Assembly: GCA_050011895.1 (NCBI GenBank)
Contig: JBEKIF010000030.1
Span: forward strand, 1-51,504
DNA from: DATBGO01 sp050011895
GTDB lineage: Bacteria > Actinomycetota > Actinomycetes > Streptosporangiales > Streptosporangiaceae
Direction: 5' to 3'
DNA length: 51,504 nt
Part shown: one piece after another, positions 34,331 to 43,185 of the stretch
Layout: each line of letters begins with the position of its first letter
Numbering within the stretch: the first letter of the stretch is position 1
The notes under the pieces: generated by a model
Database searches by the model: none
Seen by the model: the letters and a program-made list of their open reading frames with translations, nothing else
Told to the model about the DNA's origin: nothing
Program-made: the position numbers and the translations under genes

Positions 34331-34750
34331 ATGATCAGCCCGATGACCGTCCTGGTCAGCCGCCGCGAATCTTTCAACGCCGCGCACCAGCTGCGCGATC
34401 CGCGCCGGTCAGACGACGAGAACCGGCGCCTGTTCGGTAAATGCGCGAACCTGCATGGCCACAACTACGTCCTGGAAGTCGTCGTGGCCGGCAAGATTGA
34501 TGATGCCAGCGGTTATGTCTTTGACCTGAAACGGCTTTCGGACGTCATCTGCCGGAAGATCATCCAGGACGTGGATCACCGCAACCTGAATGCCGATGTG
34601 CCGTGGCTGGCAGGGCGCATCCCGACGGCCGAGAACCTTGCCGTGGCCTTCTGGGAAAGGCTCCGGCCTGAGCTCCCGGCGGGGCTGCTGCGGTCAGTTC
34701 GGGTGTGGGAGACCGACAAGAACTGGGCCGAGGTCGGTGCTCACGCCTGA
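34331..34750 (+). CDS. 6-pyruvoyl-tetrahydropterin synthase/QueD family enzyme
   Basis: A 139-residue zinc enzyme acting on 7,8-dihydroneopterin triphosphate. The zinc His set is ESFNAAHQL (His19) and LHGHNY (His42, His44); the catalytic Cys is in FGKCANLHGH (Cys38), the partner acid/His in QDVDHRNLN, and the pterin-anchoring Glu in VWETDKNWAEV. The GKCANLHGHNY segment resembles the true PTPS form as much as QueD. No queuosine genes (queC, queE, queF) are here, whereas a methyltransferase, glycosyltransferase and SDR follow without gaps; this favours a pterin product. Start 34331 or 34343. The gene is somewhat less GC-rich than average. Confidence 0.88.
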   Translation: MISPMTVLVSRRESFNAAHQLRDPRRSDDENRRLFGKCANLHGHNYVLEVVVAGKIDDASGYVFDLKRLSDVICRKIIQDVDHRNLNADVPWLAGRIPTAENLAVAFWERLRPELPAGLLRSVRVWETDKNWAEVGAHA

Positions 34751-35522
34751 TGCTCCGGCCGGGCTGGGCCGCGAATTGCGAAGGCGCTACACCGCCGCCG
34801 ACCTTGGCGTGCTCACCCGCGCCGAGGCAAGCCGTTTCGTGCCTGACGGCGGCCGCGATCCGCGCACTGACGTCGCCTTGGCCTGGGAATTGCTGTACCG
34901 GCTGGAACCTGGGCTGTATGACCGGCTGGCCCGGGCGGAGCGCCTCCATCCAGGCGTCCTTGAGTGGCTGCCGCACGCTGCAGACCGGATCGTCGAGGTC
35001 GGCGCAGGTACCGGACGGCTCACGGTTGAGCTCCTCGATCGTGGCCGGGAGGTCGTGGCGATTGAGCCCGCGGCGCCGTTGCGCCAGATCCTGAAGCGGA
35101 AGCTCGCAAGAGCGGATCTCGGCTGCCGCGCACGGGTGACCCACGGCTTCTTCGACAACCTGCCCGTTGCCAGCGGTTCCGCCGATTTGGTCGTCGCATG
35201 CTCGGCGTTCACCCCCGCCACGGGCCATGGCGGTGAGGCCGGCCTGTCTGAGATGGAGCGGGCTTGCCGGCCAGGCGGCTCGGTCGCCATTATCTGGCCG
35301 AATAACCTCGACTGGCTCGCCGCCCACGACTACCAGTACGCGAGTTTCGCTGGGCAGATGTCGGTGGAGTTCGCGAGCCACCGTGAGGCGGTTGAGCTCG
35401 CCGAGATCTTCTATCCGCAGGCGATCGCGGAGGTCCGCCGCCGCGGCTCGCGACGGGTCCCCTATGAGGTGCTGGGGATCAATCCGCCGCGCGATGTCGC
35501 CTTCAAGGTGGTAGCGCGATGA
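34737..35522 (+). CDS. class I SAM-dependent methyltransferase
   Basis: A 261-residue methyltransferase. The SAM-binding motif I is RIVEVGAGTGRLTVEL, motif II acidic residue is in VVAIEPAAPL, followed by FDNLPVASGSADLVVACSAF (motif III/IV) and ERACRPGGSVAIIWPN. An N-terminal helical part of ~80 residues precedes the Rossmann core, and a C-terminal region of ~60 residues probably forms the substrate lid. GTG 34737 lies inside the end of the PTPS gene (14-base overlap), and the stop overlaps the glycosyltransferase ATG by four bases. The acceptor is unknown; the operon suggests a pterin or its sugar. Confidence 0.85.
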   Translation: MLTPDAPAGLGRELRRRYTAADLGVLTRAEASRFVPDGGRDPRTDVALAWELLYRLEPGLYDRLARAERLHPGVLEWLPHAADRIVEVGAGTGRLTVELLDRGREVVAIEPAAPLRQILKRKLARADLGCRARVTHGFFDNLPVASGSADLVVACSAFTPATGHGGEAGLSEMERACRPGGSVAIIWPNNLDWLAAHDYQYASFAGQMSVEFASHREAVELAEIFYPQAIAEVRRRGSRRVPYEVLGINPPRDVAFKVVAR

Positions 35523-36613
35523 AGGTCGCGATCATCGCTCCGCTGGTGTCGGCAATCCGCGAGCCGCAGGCGGGCGGCTCGCAGGCGTTCGTGTCCGATC
35601 TTGCGCGCGGCCTTACCGGCAGAGGGCACCAGGTCCACGTCTACGCAGCCTCCGGATCGGAGATACCAGGGGTCAAAGTGATCGATACCGGGATCGATCC
35701 CCAGTCGCTGATCGCCACCCGCTACCGGGCTTCAAGCCCAGCCGCCCGCGACCAGGCTCCGGCCGAGACAGCCTTCGCTAGCGTGTACTCGGCTGTCCGG
35801 GAGATCCGCTATGACATTGTCCACAATCACGCGTTCGACGCGCCGGCCATCAGGCTCGCTCAGCAGCTAGCCGCGCCGGTAGTGCATACGCTTCACCTGC
35901 CCCCGGACGAGATTGTCGCGGCCGCGCTCCGCGACGCAGCTCAACGCGACGGGCGGCCGGCCGTAGCCGGAGTATCCGCGTTCCAGGCGAGTGCCTGGCG
36001 CCGGGTGGTGCGGGTCGACGCGATCCTGCCGCCCTATGTGCCGACTCGTGTCATCCCCTGGTCGTCGGCAGCCGGGGCCGGCGCTGTCTTCGCTGGCAGG
36101 CTGAGTGCCGAGAAGGGAGCCGCAGCGGCTATCGATATCGCGCGGGCGGCCGGCCTCCGGATCGACGTTTACGGCGACAGCTATGACGCCGAGTACGCCC
36201 GGGCGCAGATCGACCCGCGACGTGACGCGCCAGGCGTGGCCGTTCATCAGGGGGTGCCTCGGGCATCCTTGTGGGCAGTGATGGTCCGCGCGGCGGTCGT
36301 TATCTGTCCCTCAAGGTGGGATGAGCCCTTCGGCATGGCCGCCGCCGAGGCGCAGGCGTGCGGCACTCCCGTAGTCGCCTTCAAGCGCGGTGCACTCGGT
36401 GAGGTGATCGTGGAAGGCGTGACCGGTTTCCTGGTCGCGCCTGACGATGTCCAGGCTGCCGCTGATGGCGTCAGGAAAATCACCGAAATCTCGCGCCCGG
36501 CGTGCCGTGAACATGCCGAGAGCCATCTTGACCTGGAATGGAGCCTGGACGCTCACGAGCAGCTCTACAGCCGGGTCGTCAGTCCGGGGGTCGGGACGGC
36601 AGCCGGTGGGTGA
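35519..36613 (+). CDS. GT4-family glycosyltransferase
   Basis: Retaining GT-B glycosyltransferase of 364 residues. N-terminal domain: MKVAIIAPLVSAIREPQAGGSQAFVSDLARGL with the sugar-acceptor Gly-Gly loop; DIVHNHAFD and VVHTLHLPP. C-terminal nucleotide-sugar domain: GAVFAGRLSAEKG, VVICPSRWDEPFGMAAAEAQACGTPVVAF (the E-x7-E signature) and GVTGFLV. No membrane segment. It is embedded in the PTPS-methyltransferase-SDR operon with overlaps at both ends, which suggests a small-molecule acceptor such as a reduced pterin rather than a polysaccharide. Confidence 0.9.
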   Translation: MKVAIIAPLVSAIREPQAGGSQAFVSDLARGLTGRGHQVHVYAASGSEIPGVKVIDTGIDPQSLIATRYRASSPAARDQAPAETAFASVYSAVREIRYDIVHNHAFDAPAIRLAQQLAAPVVHTLHLPPDEIVAAALRDAAQRDGRPAVAGVSAFQASAWRRVVRVDAILPPYVPTRVIPWSSAAGAGAVFAGRLSAEKGAAAAIDIARAAGLRIDVYGDSYDAEYARAQIDPRRDAPGVAVHQGVPRASLWAVMVRAAVVICPSRWDEPFGMAAAEAQACGTPVVAFKRGALGEVIVEGVTGFLVAPDDVQAAADGVRKITEISRPACREHAESHLDLEWSLDAHEQLYSRVVSPGVGTAAGG

Positions 36614-37337
36614 CCCGGGGCATTGGCTCGCGGGACGGGTGGCGGTGGTGACGGGCGCCAGCCGCGGGATCGGGGCTGCCACCGCCGAGGCCATTGCCGG
36701 GGCCGGCGCTCACGTGGTTCTCGCGGCCCGTGACCGGCAAGCTCTCGACGACGTCGCCAGGCGCATCCGTGACGCTGGCGGCGAGACCACGCCGGCCCCC
36801 GCGGACGTGAGCAAGATGGCCGATGTCGAGCGCCTCTTTACCGCCGCCGGGGCGGCCGGCCCTATCGCCGCTCTGGTCTGCGCGGCAGGCGTGCTGACGT
36901 CCGCGCCATTCGCCGAAACCACGGACGAGATCTGGGAAGAGACCCTCGGCGTCAATCTGACCGGCGCGTTCCTCTGCTGTCGCGCAGCATTCAGCGCCAT
37001 GCGCCCGGCCGGCGGACGGATCGTCAATATCGCCTCGCTCTCCGGCGTCTACGCCACGGAGAAATTCCCCGGGCTGGCCGCATACAACGTCTCCAAGTAC
37101 GGGGTCATCGGCCTCACCGAGGCGATCGCCGTCGAAGGCAGGCAGCACGGCATCAGCGCCATTTGCGTGAGCCCGGGTGCCGTGGACACCCAGATGCTGC
37201 GCCGGGCCAATCCCGGTCTTCGTCCCGGCCTGACACCGGGTGACGTCGCGGAACTGATCCTCGCACTGCTGGACAGCCCGCTTGCGGCGGCCAGCGGGGC
37301 GAACATACCGCTCTTCTCAAATGCCCAGCCGGATTGA
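36606..37337 (+). CDS. short-chain dehydrogenase/reductase, possibly sepiapterin reductase-like
   Basis: Classical SDR of 243 residues. Cofactor motif VTGASRGIGAATAEAI; AARDR at the end of strand 2 favours NADPH; VCAAG (NNAG position), the catalytic Ser in NIASLSG, YNVSK (Tyr and Lys), and SPGAVDTQML. GTG 36606 overlaps the glycosyltransferase stop by eight bases. In tetrahydrobiopterin synthesis an SDR (sepiapterin reductase) acts straight after PTPS, and this position matches that role. The sequence itself does not distinguish a sepiapterin reductase from other SDRs. It converges on the ferredoxin reductase gene 15 bases away. Confidence 0.88.
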   Translation: MGDPGHWLAGRVAVVTGASRGIGAATAEAIAGAGAHVVLAARDRQALDDVARRIRDAGGETTPAPADVSKMADVERLFTAAGAAGPIAALVCAAGVLTSAPFAETTDEIWEETLGVNLTGAFLCCRAAFSAMRPAGGRIVNIASLSGVYATEKFPGLAAYNVSKYGVIGLTEAIAVEGRQHGISAICVSPGAVDTQMLRRANPGLRPGLTPGDVAELILALLDSPLAAASGANIPLFSNAQPD

Positions 37338-37352
37338 ACTAGCGGCCGGTGA

Positions 37353-38618
37353 TCACCTCGATACGCCATCCGCCAGCGACCACAAGTCCAGCTGTTCGTC
37401 GGTGAGCAGGCCACGAGCAGGCTGGGCTCGCACTGCTACCAGCCGGGCGCATGCCGCCATCTCCGAGTCGCGGTCCAGCTCAGGGTCACCTCCGCGATCC
37501 AGCCCGGCTGCGGCCCGCACTACCCCCCTGAGCAGGTAGAAGCCAATCAGCTTTCGGTCCGCCAAGCTCCCGCGGACAACGAGCTCGTCCCACGTCGCTG
37601 CGTGGCCGACATATTCAAGCTTGTGCTCATATTGATCGGACCAGAAGCTATGGATGTAACCATATGGGGCAGCCGAGCCGAGCATCGACCTCGCCGCTGC
37701 GGCGCCCTGTTTTTCGGCGTTGTTGAAGTGCTCGACCCGGACCCGGCCGAATACCGGGTGGAGATGGTTCGCGACATCGCCGGCCGCGTAGACGTCCGCC
37801 GCGCTGGTCCGGCACAAGTCATCCACAAGAACGCCGTTGGCCTGCACGATCGACGGCCCCGCGACCACCGGCACATCGGGATTTATCCCGATGCCGGCGA
37901 CAGCGAAGTCGCACGCGACACGGCGGCCGCTGGCGGTCCTGACGGCCTCCACCCGCCCGGTCCCCTCGAACGCGGCAACCTGCTCTCCGGCTAGCAACTC
38001 CACGCCGTTCCCGCGGTGGAAGGCGCCTATCACCGCGCCGATATCTCCGCCCATGACCTTCTCCAGCGGGACTCGCCCCGGAAAAATGGCGGTGACGTCA
38101 ACGCCGAGCTGCGTCAAGGAGGCGGCCACCTCGCAGCCGATGAAGCCCATGCCCGCTACTACCGCGCGCCGGCCCGCCGCGATCTCGCGCTTGATCGCGT
38201 CGCTGTCGGCCACCGTGCGCAGAAAGTGGATCCCGGGCAGCCCAGCCCCGGGAACCTCGAGCCGCCGGTTCCGTCCGCCGGTGGCTATCAAGATCTTCTG
38301 ATACCCGAGTTCCTGGCCTGAGCCAAGGATCACCCTGTGCGCGGCGGCGTCAATGGCCGCGACGCTGGACTCGTCGAGGACATCTACATCGTGCTCTGCG
38401 TACCAGCCTGCCGGCCTGACATACCAGCCCTCGAGGTCCTCCTCCGACCGCAGGTATGTCTTGGATAGCGGAGGACGTCCAAAAGGGAGACCCGGTTCCC
38501 GGCTGATGATTGCCACCCGGCCGCGGTAACCCTCCTCGCGGAGGGTCACTGCTGCGTTGCCCCCGGCGATACCGCCGCCGACAATGATGATCGGGTTCCC
38601 GCCGGTTCTCTCAGACAT
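37353..38618 (-). CDS. FAD-dependent ferredoxin/rubredoxin reductase-like oxidoreductase
   Basis: A 421-residue flavoprotein of the ferredoxin reductase type that moves electrons from NAD(P)H to a small iron-sulfur protein. FAD motif IIIVGGGIAGGNAAVTL (9-25), then RPPLSKTYL, KILIATGGRNRRL, the NAD(P)H motif VVAGMGFIGCEVAASL, and the second FAD-binding segment DVYAAGDVANHLHPVFG, with HFNNAEKQG as in BphA4/rubredoxin reductases. The C-terminal reductase domain is present (SFWSDQYEHKLEYVG). No ferredoxin or oxygenase gene is adjacent. Confidence 0.9.
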   Translation of the reverse strand: MSERTGGNPIIIVGGGIAGGNAAVTLREEGYRGRVAIISREPGLPFGRPPLSKTYLRSEEDLEGWYVRPAGWYAEHDVDVLDESSVAAIDAAAHRVILGSGQELGYQKILIATGGRNRRLEVPGAGLPGIHFLRTVADSDAIKREIAAGRRAVVAGMGFIGCEVAASLTQLGVDVTAIFPGRVPLEKVMGGDIGAVIGAFHRGNGVELLAGEQVAAFEGTGRVEAVRTASGRRVACDFAVAGIGINPDVPVVAGPSIVQANGVLVDDLCRTSAADVYAAGDVANHLHPVFGRVRVEHFNNAEKQGAAAARSMLGSAAPYGYIHSFWSDQYEHKLEYVGHAATWDELVVRGSLADRKLIGFYLLRGVVRAAAGLDRGGDPELDRDSEMAACARLVAVRAQPARGLLTDEQLDLWSLADGVSR

Positions 38619-38790
38619 CGACTACATTCTGCCGCCGCCGGCGCCGCGGGAAACACCGCCCCCATCGCGAGAGCAGGCACTGTCTGTCAGCTGAGTGCGC
38701 GCCGACCGCGTTCATCATGCCGCAGCAGGTGCAGTCTCCGGTCTCGCGGCAATCGCCCTTGGAGGATGCACCGCGCGATCCTCGACGTGA

Positions 38791-39765
38791 TCATGAAGTG
38801 ACGCGAGGAAGCGCTCTACGCAGGCCGTCGCTGCCTGCGGTGGTTCTCCCGCTGAAGCCCTGCGCGGCGCTTTGCGCCCAGTCCGCATCCGTGATCGCGT
38901 CAGGTTCGGCCGGAAGGTAATGGCTGAGGATGAGCTCGTGGACTCGTGCGCGTTCGGCGACGCCCCCGACCTCGGTGACATCGGTGTGCAGCGCGGCCAT
39001 CCGGTCGAGGGCGGCACCTGTGGTGCCGTGCCGCTCGAGGTAGCCGAGGTCGGCGACCTGGTGGACGAGGATGTCCGCACCCTGGGCGAGGCCGATCAGA
39101 TCGTCGTTCACGGTGGTGTCGCCAGAGAACACGACGGAGCCGTCCGCGGTGTCGAAACGGTACGCGAGAGCCGGAACCGCCCGGCCGTGCGTCACGGCGA
39201 CGGTGGTGACCCGGACAACTCCGTCCTCGAAGACGACGACCGGAACCTGGGCGGAGCCGTCAGTCCTGGCCGGGACGAGGATGTCGATTCCCCGGGCGAG
39301 CGCGCCCGCGTCCGGCATCCGGGCGTCCAGCGGCATGACATTCAGATGGTAGGCGTAGCCGGCGAGGATGTTCTCGAGCAAGTCCGAGGTGCCGGGGGCC
39401 GGTCGTTCGGGGTGGATCGTGGTCTCCCGATGGAAGGTGGCATCGCCTGCTGGCAACGTTTCGGGTCGCGACGGCCCGTAGACGCGGATTGGCGCGAGCG
39501 GGCCGTTATCGCCCACGCGGACGCCCCACCCGTAAAGGAGCAGGCCGGCCAGATCACCGGTGTGGTCGGCATGAAGGTGGGTGAGGAACACGGCTTCCAG
39601 ACGGGAGAAGTCGAGTCCCGCGTCGGCGGAAGCGGACGGCGACCCGCGGCCGCAGTCGATGACGAAGACTCGTTCGTCGACGATGAGCGCTGAGGAGATG
39701 CCCGCGCGGCCGGCGACGGGCATGGGGGCGCCCGCCGTTCCAAGCAGTACCAACTCGGTGGTCAT
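38791..39765 (-). CDS. metallo-beta-lactamase-fold hydrolase (RNase Z/arylsulfatase-like)
   Basis: A 324-residue MBL-fold enzyme of the RNase Z-like branch. Metal motif LTHLHADHTGDL (His63, His65, Asp67, His68), strand AGISSALIVDERVFVIDCGRGS, then VVFSGDTTVNDDLIGLAQGADILVHQV (Asp bridging the metals) and LILSHYLP (third metal His). A true tRNase Z would have an exosite arm; none is obvious, so a small-ester or cyclic nucleotide hydrolase is more likely. The start at 39765 has AGAGGTGAG upstream. Whether it shares a transcript with its neighbours is unclear. Confidence 0.85.
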   Translation of the reverse strand: MTTELVLLGTAGAPMPVAGRAGISSALIVDERVFVIDCGRGSPSASADAGLDFSRLEAVFLTHLHADHTGDLAGLLLYGWGVRVGDNGPLAPIRVYGPSRPETLPAGDATFHRETTIHPERPAPGTSDLLENILAGYAYHLNVMPLDARMPDAGALARGIDILVPARTDGSAQVPVVVFEDGVVRVTTVAVTHGRAVPALAYRFDTADGSVVFSGDTTVNDDLIGLAQGADILVHQVADLGYLERHGTTGAALDRMAALHTDVTEVGGVAERARVHELILSHYLPAEPDAITDADWAQSAAQGFSGRTTAGSDGLRRALPRVTS

Positions 39766-39856
39766 GCTCACCTCTTCTTGTGCTACTCCGCAAGCCAGCA
39801 GGTCAAGCCGCGACCCGGTCCGGCGCCGGCCCGGACGAATCGCCCAGCCACTTGCG

Positions 39857-40699
39857 CTACTGCTCGCCGGCCAGGAACGGGTGGTGGTGGTATCCGGACT
39901 CGTCGAGTACGGCGACGGTCGACTCGGGAACTTCAATGAAGGCCCCGGGCAGGTCGCTGAGCGGCTCCGAGACCACGACGTGGGCACGCTTGCCGAAGGC
40001 GCCCAGTTGCGCGACGTTGGGGTACATCTGCTGCAGCGTGGCGACGTCGGCAGAGTGGAACAGGGTGCGCGTCTGCCGCTGCGAGGAGTACCGGAAAGCC
40101 CACACGGTAACTCCATCGGACACTGCGACAGTCCCCTGCATCGGGAAGGCCACCCCGTGCTCGTGGCCGACCGACTCCGCAAGCCGGATGGCCTTCGCCA
40201 TCGCGGCCACGGGATCCTCGCGCAGTCCCAGGGTCAGGGCGAGGTGGAACAGAACCTCCGAGTCCGTGGTCCCGGTGATGTGGGGATACAGCATCGGGTC
40301 GACGGCGAAGGTCAGGTCACGTTTCACCGAGCCGAACCCGGCGATGGCGCCGTTGTGCATGAACAGCCAGTTTTCGAACCGGAACGGGTGACAGTTAGTC
40401 TGCTGGATCGGCGGGCCGGCGGCGGCGCGGACGTGGCTGAAGAACAACGGCGACTCGACGGCTTGCGTGACCTCGCGCAGGTTCTGGTCATGCCAGGCCG
40501 GCTCGGTGCTGCGGAAGACCCCGGGCACATTGTCGCCTTGCGGGTCCGTCGGGTACCAGCCGAACCCGAACCCGTCACCGTTGACAGTCTCCGCCCCGAG
40601 CGGAGAATCCAGCGACTGCGCGATGAGCGAGTGCTTGGGATGCAAGATCACGTCGGACGGCCGCAGCGGGTCCCCGGAGTACGCCAGCCAACGACACAT
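39857..40699 (-). CDS. class II glutamine amidotransferase (YafJ/EgtC-like)
   Basis: Ntn-type amidohydrolase of 280 residues. The protein starts with MCRWLAYSG, placing the nucleophile Cys at position 2; NGDGFGFGWY, QTNCHPF, FMHNGAI and TTDSEVLF complete the glutaminase domain. Stand-alone members include YafJ and the EgtC gamma-glutamyl hydrolase of ergothioneine synthesis; the MCRWLAY start resembles YafJ more than EgtC. The ribosome binding site GGAGG is directly upstream. The next genes upstream on this strand encode a glutamate-cysteine ligase-like enzyme and a PPOX protein, hinting at gamma-glutamyl chemistry. Confidence 0.87.
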   Translation of the reverse strand: MCRWLAYSGDPLRPSDVILHPKHSLIAQSLDSPLGAETVNGDGFGFGWYPTDPQGDNVPGVFRSTEPAWHDQNLREVTQAVESPLFFSHVRAAAGPPIQQTNCHPFRFENWLFMHNGAIAGFGSVKRDLTFAVDPMLYPHITGTTDSEVLFHLALTLGLREDPVAAMAKAIRLAESVGHEHGVAFPMQGTVAVSDGVTVWAFRYSSQRQTRTLFHSADVATLQQMYPNVAQLGAFGKRAHVVVSEPLSDLPGAFIEVPESTVAVLDESGYHHHPFLAGEQ

Positions 40700-40909
40700 G
40701 TGTAGACCTCCTCGACCCTGCGCGGCTCGCCGTAGCTCAGGTTAGGCGCGGGCCGGAAGCGGGTCATGTCCAGCCCGCTGAATACGTCCGACAATCGCCA
40801 GCGCGCGGGTCGCCCGCCAGGACCGTTGGTCCCAGCGGAAGGTTCCCCTAGCCTTGGCACAGGCTCGCCGCGCCGCCCAGGTTCTTGCGCCCGGGGCGGT
40901 GCTGGCGCG

Positions 40910-42403
40910 CTATCGGGTGGGGTTACCGACCGGCCAGGTGTGGACGGGCAGCCCGGTGTCCGCGCACTGCAGGTAGCGGTCGAGCATCACGGCTAGCGCA
41001 CGCTGCCGGTCATGATCCTGCTCGGCGGCGGCCAGCGTCGCGCGCTGCCACGCCGCGCCGGTTTGCCCTGAGGCCGCCCGCGCGGATATCACCTTGAGCA
41101 GGCTGTCCGCTTCTGCTGGTGCCACGCCGGCCCCGAGCAGCCCCTGCCGTGCCGCGGGCACCAGCTCGGTCACGAGCTCAGCGGCGGGAACCGTCCGTAT
41201 CTGATCGCGCCGCCCAGCTGGCCAGCTCAGCTGGGCGGACAGGCCTTGCTGGGCGGCGCGGTAGAAGCTATGGTCGGCGCGCTCGAACGGCAGCGCGTAG
41301 GTCCACTGCTGGTGCTGCCCCGCTAGCCACGAGGACAGTCCGATCAGGAAGGCCGCGTTAGCCAGCATGTCGATCACGGTGGGGCCAGCGGGCAGTGCCC
41401 GCATCTCGATCCGCAGATGCCCGCCTGCGGCCGGGTCGTAAATGGCCCGGTTCCACGGCCACACGGTGCCCTGGTGGATCCTGAGCTCATCCAGCGGCGG
41501 CGGCTGCCATCCGGCACCGCAGGCCGCCAGGCCCACCCGGCCGAGCACCGGCAGCAGCGGCTGGTGCAGCCGGACGCTCTGGGTGAACAGCTCCAGCGGC
41601 CCGCCCCTCAGCCAGCCCGTCCCCAGCCCGGCCCTGGCCAGGCGGCGGCGAGGCCCGCGGCCCGGGCGATCATCGACCGACTGCTTGTACAAAGCGATCC
41701 GGGTCTCCTGCCAGAGCCGGTGGCCAAGGAAGGTGGGCGAGTTACCGGACACGGCCAGCACTGGCGCGGTGGCCAGCTGGACCGCGTTGTAGGTGCGCGT
41801 GAAGTCGGCCGGATCGACCCGCACGTGCACCTGGAATGAGGTATTCGCGCCCTCCAGCCCGAGGTCCTCGCTGGCGAGCTCAAGCGGGTCCGCGCCGGCG
41901 ATCCGGATCCGCGCCGGGCACTGGCGGAGCCGCCGCACGCCGCTGTTCAGAGCACGGTAGCGCGGCGCGTCGGTCAGCGTGCCGGGACCGAGGTCAGCCC
42001 GGCTGAGGGTGGGCAGGATGCCGATGAGCGCGAGCCGGCCCGCCCAGTCGGTGGCCGCTTCGGCGGCGCGATCAAGCAGCAGGTTCAGCTCGTCGCCGAG
42101 CGCAGTGAACGGACGGCCGGCCAGCAGCGCCGGTGAGGTGTTCAGCTCCAGGTTGGCGCGGTTCAGCTCGACCGTGACCCGCGGATCGGCCGCCGCCGCA
42201 CCGATAGCCTGATTGCGCGGCAGCGGGCGGCCCGCGCCGTCAATGAGGAATACCTCAAGCTCGGCGCCTATCGTGGCCGGGCCCGCCCCGAAGCCGGGCC
42301 GTTCCAGCAGCTGCCCGAGTTCCGACAGGCATTCCTCGAGCCGCTGCCGGAACCGCGGGTAATCGCGCTCATCGAACTCTTCGGTGCTTATGGCTGTTCC
42401 CAT
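40910..42403 (-). CDS. glutamate-cysteine ligase-like carboxylate-amine ligase (GCS2)
   Basis: ATP-dependent ligase of 497 residues of the GCS2 family, forming a gamma-glutamyl peptide bond. Landmarks: TIGAELEVFLID (metal/Glu motif), ELNRANLELNTSP, GLEGANTSFQVHVRVDP, SGNSPTFLGHRLWQETRIALYKQS and the late HLRIEMRALPAGPT. Substrates could be cysteine, as in mycothiol-lacking or ergothioneine pathways, or another amine. A ten-base gap separates it from the PPOX gene, so the two form an operon. A 210-base region separates it from the amidotransferase gene. Confidence 0.85.
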   Translation of the reverse strand: MGTAISTEEFDERDYPRFRQRLEECLSELGQLLERPGFGAGPATIGAELEVFLIDGAGRPLPRNQAIGAAAADPRVTVELNRANLELNTSPALLAGRPFTALGDELNLLLDRAAEAATDWAGRLALIGILPTLSRADLGPGTLTDAPRYRALNSGVRRLRQCPARIRIAGADPLELASEDLGLEGANTSFQVHVRVDPADFTRTYNAVQLATAPVLAVSGNSPTFLGHRLWQETRIALYKQSVDDRPGRGPRRRLARAGLGTGWLRGGPLELFTQSVRLHQPLLPVLGRVGLAACGAGWQPPPLDELRIHQGTVWPWNRAIYDPAAGGHLRIEMRALPAGPTVIDMLANAAFLIGLSSWLAGQHQQWTYALPFERADHSFYRAAQQGLSAQLSWPAGRRDQIRTVPAAELVTELVPAARQGLLGAGVAPAEADSLLKVISARAASGQTGAAWQRATLAAAEQDHDRQRALAVMLDRYLQCADTGLPVHTWPVGNPTR

Positions 42404-42412
42404 GACCAGACC

Positions 42413-42889
42413 TCATTCGGGCACGCTTGGGCCGCCGGGCGGTGGGATGCCGCGGCGGCCGGACGGACGGCCGGGTACCGAGATCCGCCGGCCGGTCAGC
42501 GCCGCGGGCAGGATGCGCACGTAACGGCTCTTGGCGCCGGGTAGCCACGGGTCCAGCGGCAGCTCGCGCATGCGCGCCAGCTCGGCCGGGTCAGTCACCT
42601 CTACGGCCTCACCGCGGACCACGACGCTCCAGCCGGTGCGAGCCGCCGCCTCGGTCCCGTCAACCTCGAACGCGACCCGGCCGCCACAGCTGGCGACGTC
42701 CAGTTTCGTTCCTTCGTCGGTGCGAAACAACACCATCTGGCGGTCGAGGACGAAGTTGACGGGAAGCACCATCGGCCCGCGATCATCGACGAAAGCTACC
42801 CGGCCCAGCTGCTCCCGGGCCAGCAGCCCGAAACACTCGCACTTGGTCAGCTCCTGCCAGCGAACCTGGCACACTCCCGCTTCACCCAT
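42413..42889 (-). CDS. pyridoxamine 5'-phosphate oxidase-fold (PPOX) protein
   Basis: A 158-residue split-barrel flavin/F420-binding protein. It has ECFGLLAREQLGRVAFVDDRGPMVLPVNFVLDRQMVLFRTDEGTKLD, the usual first half of this family, then GWSVVVRGEAVEVTDPAELARM and YVRILPAALTGRRI. Such proteins bind FMN, heme or F420, but the sequence does not tell which. The last ~20 residues are Pro/Gly-rich. Directly upstream of the ligase gene. The 296 bases before it (42890-43185) show no gene. Confidence 0.87.
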   Translation of the reverse strand: MGEAGVCQVRWQELTKCECFGLLAREQLGRVAFVDDRGPMVLPVNFVLDRQMVLFRTDEGTKLDVASCGGRVAFEVDGTEAAARTGWSVVVRGEAVEVTDPAELARMRELPLDPWLPGAKSRYVRILPAALTGRRISVPGRPSGRRGIPPPGGPSVPE

Positions 42890-43185
42890 GACTGCCGCTG
42901 ACCAGTCCGCCGCTTACGTACAGCACGCTGGCGGGCGGGCACGCAGTCTGCTCCGCCGTCCGCGGCCGTGACCCAGCCAGCCGTTCGGCGGGCACCGGGA
43001 GAATGTCCATGACTCCTCCCAGCTCGCGGCAGACAGTATCGCCGATAACACCAGCTGAGCCGGGTCCGCGGTCACGGTACAGGTGCGAACGTCTGCGGCC
43101 TGCGGGACCTTGGTCTGGACCGGCGATTAACGGTTACCCGCGGGCGCCGATCAGCTGGACCACGAGGCAGCCGGGGAGGCCACCA

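Noticed and set aside
40690..40712. TGTAGACCTCC next to the amidotransferase start as a further TetR-type operator
   Set aside because: Only eight of twelve positions match, and the bases are explained by the GGAGG ribosome binding site on the minus strand.
40648..40860. 70-codon minus-strand frame overlapping the start of the amidotransferase gene
   Set aside because: No ribosome binding site and overlaps the well-supported Cys2 start; the protein-like middle is not enough.
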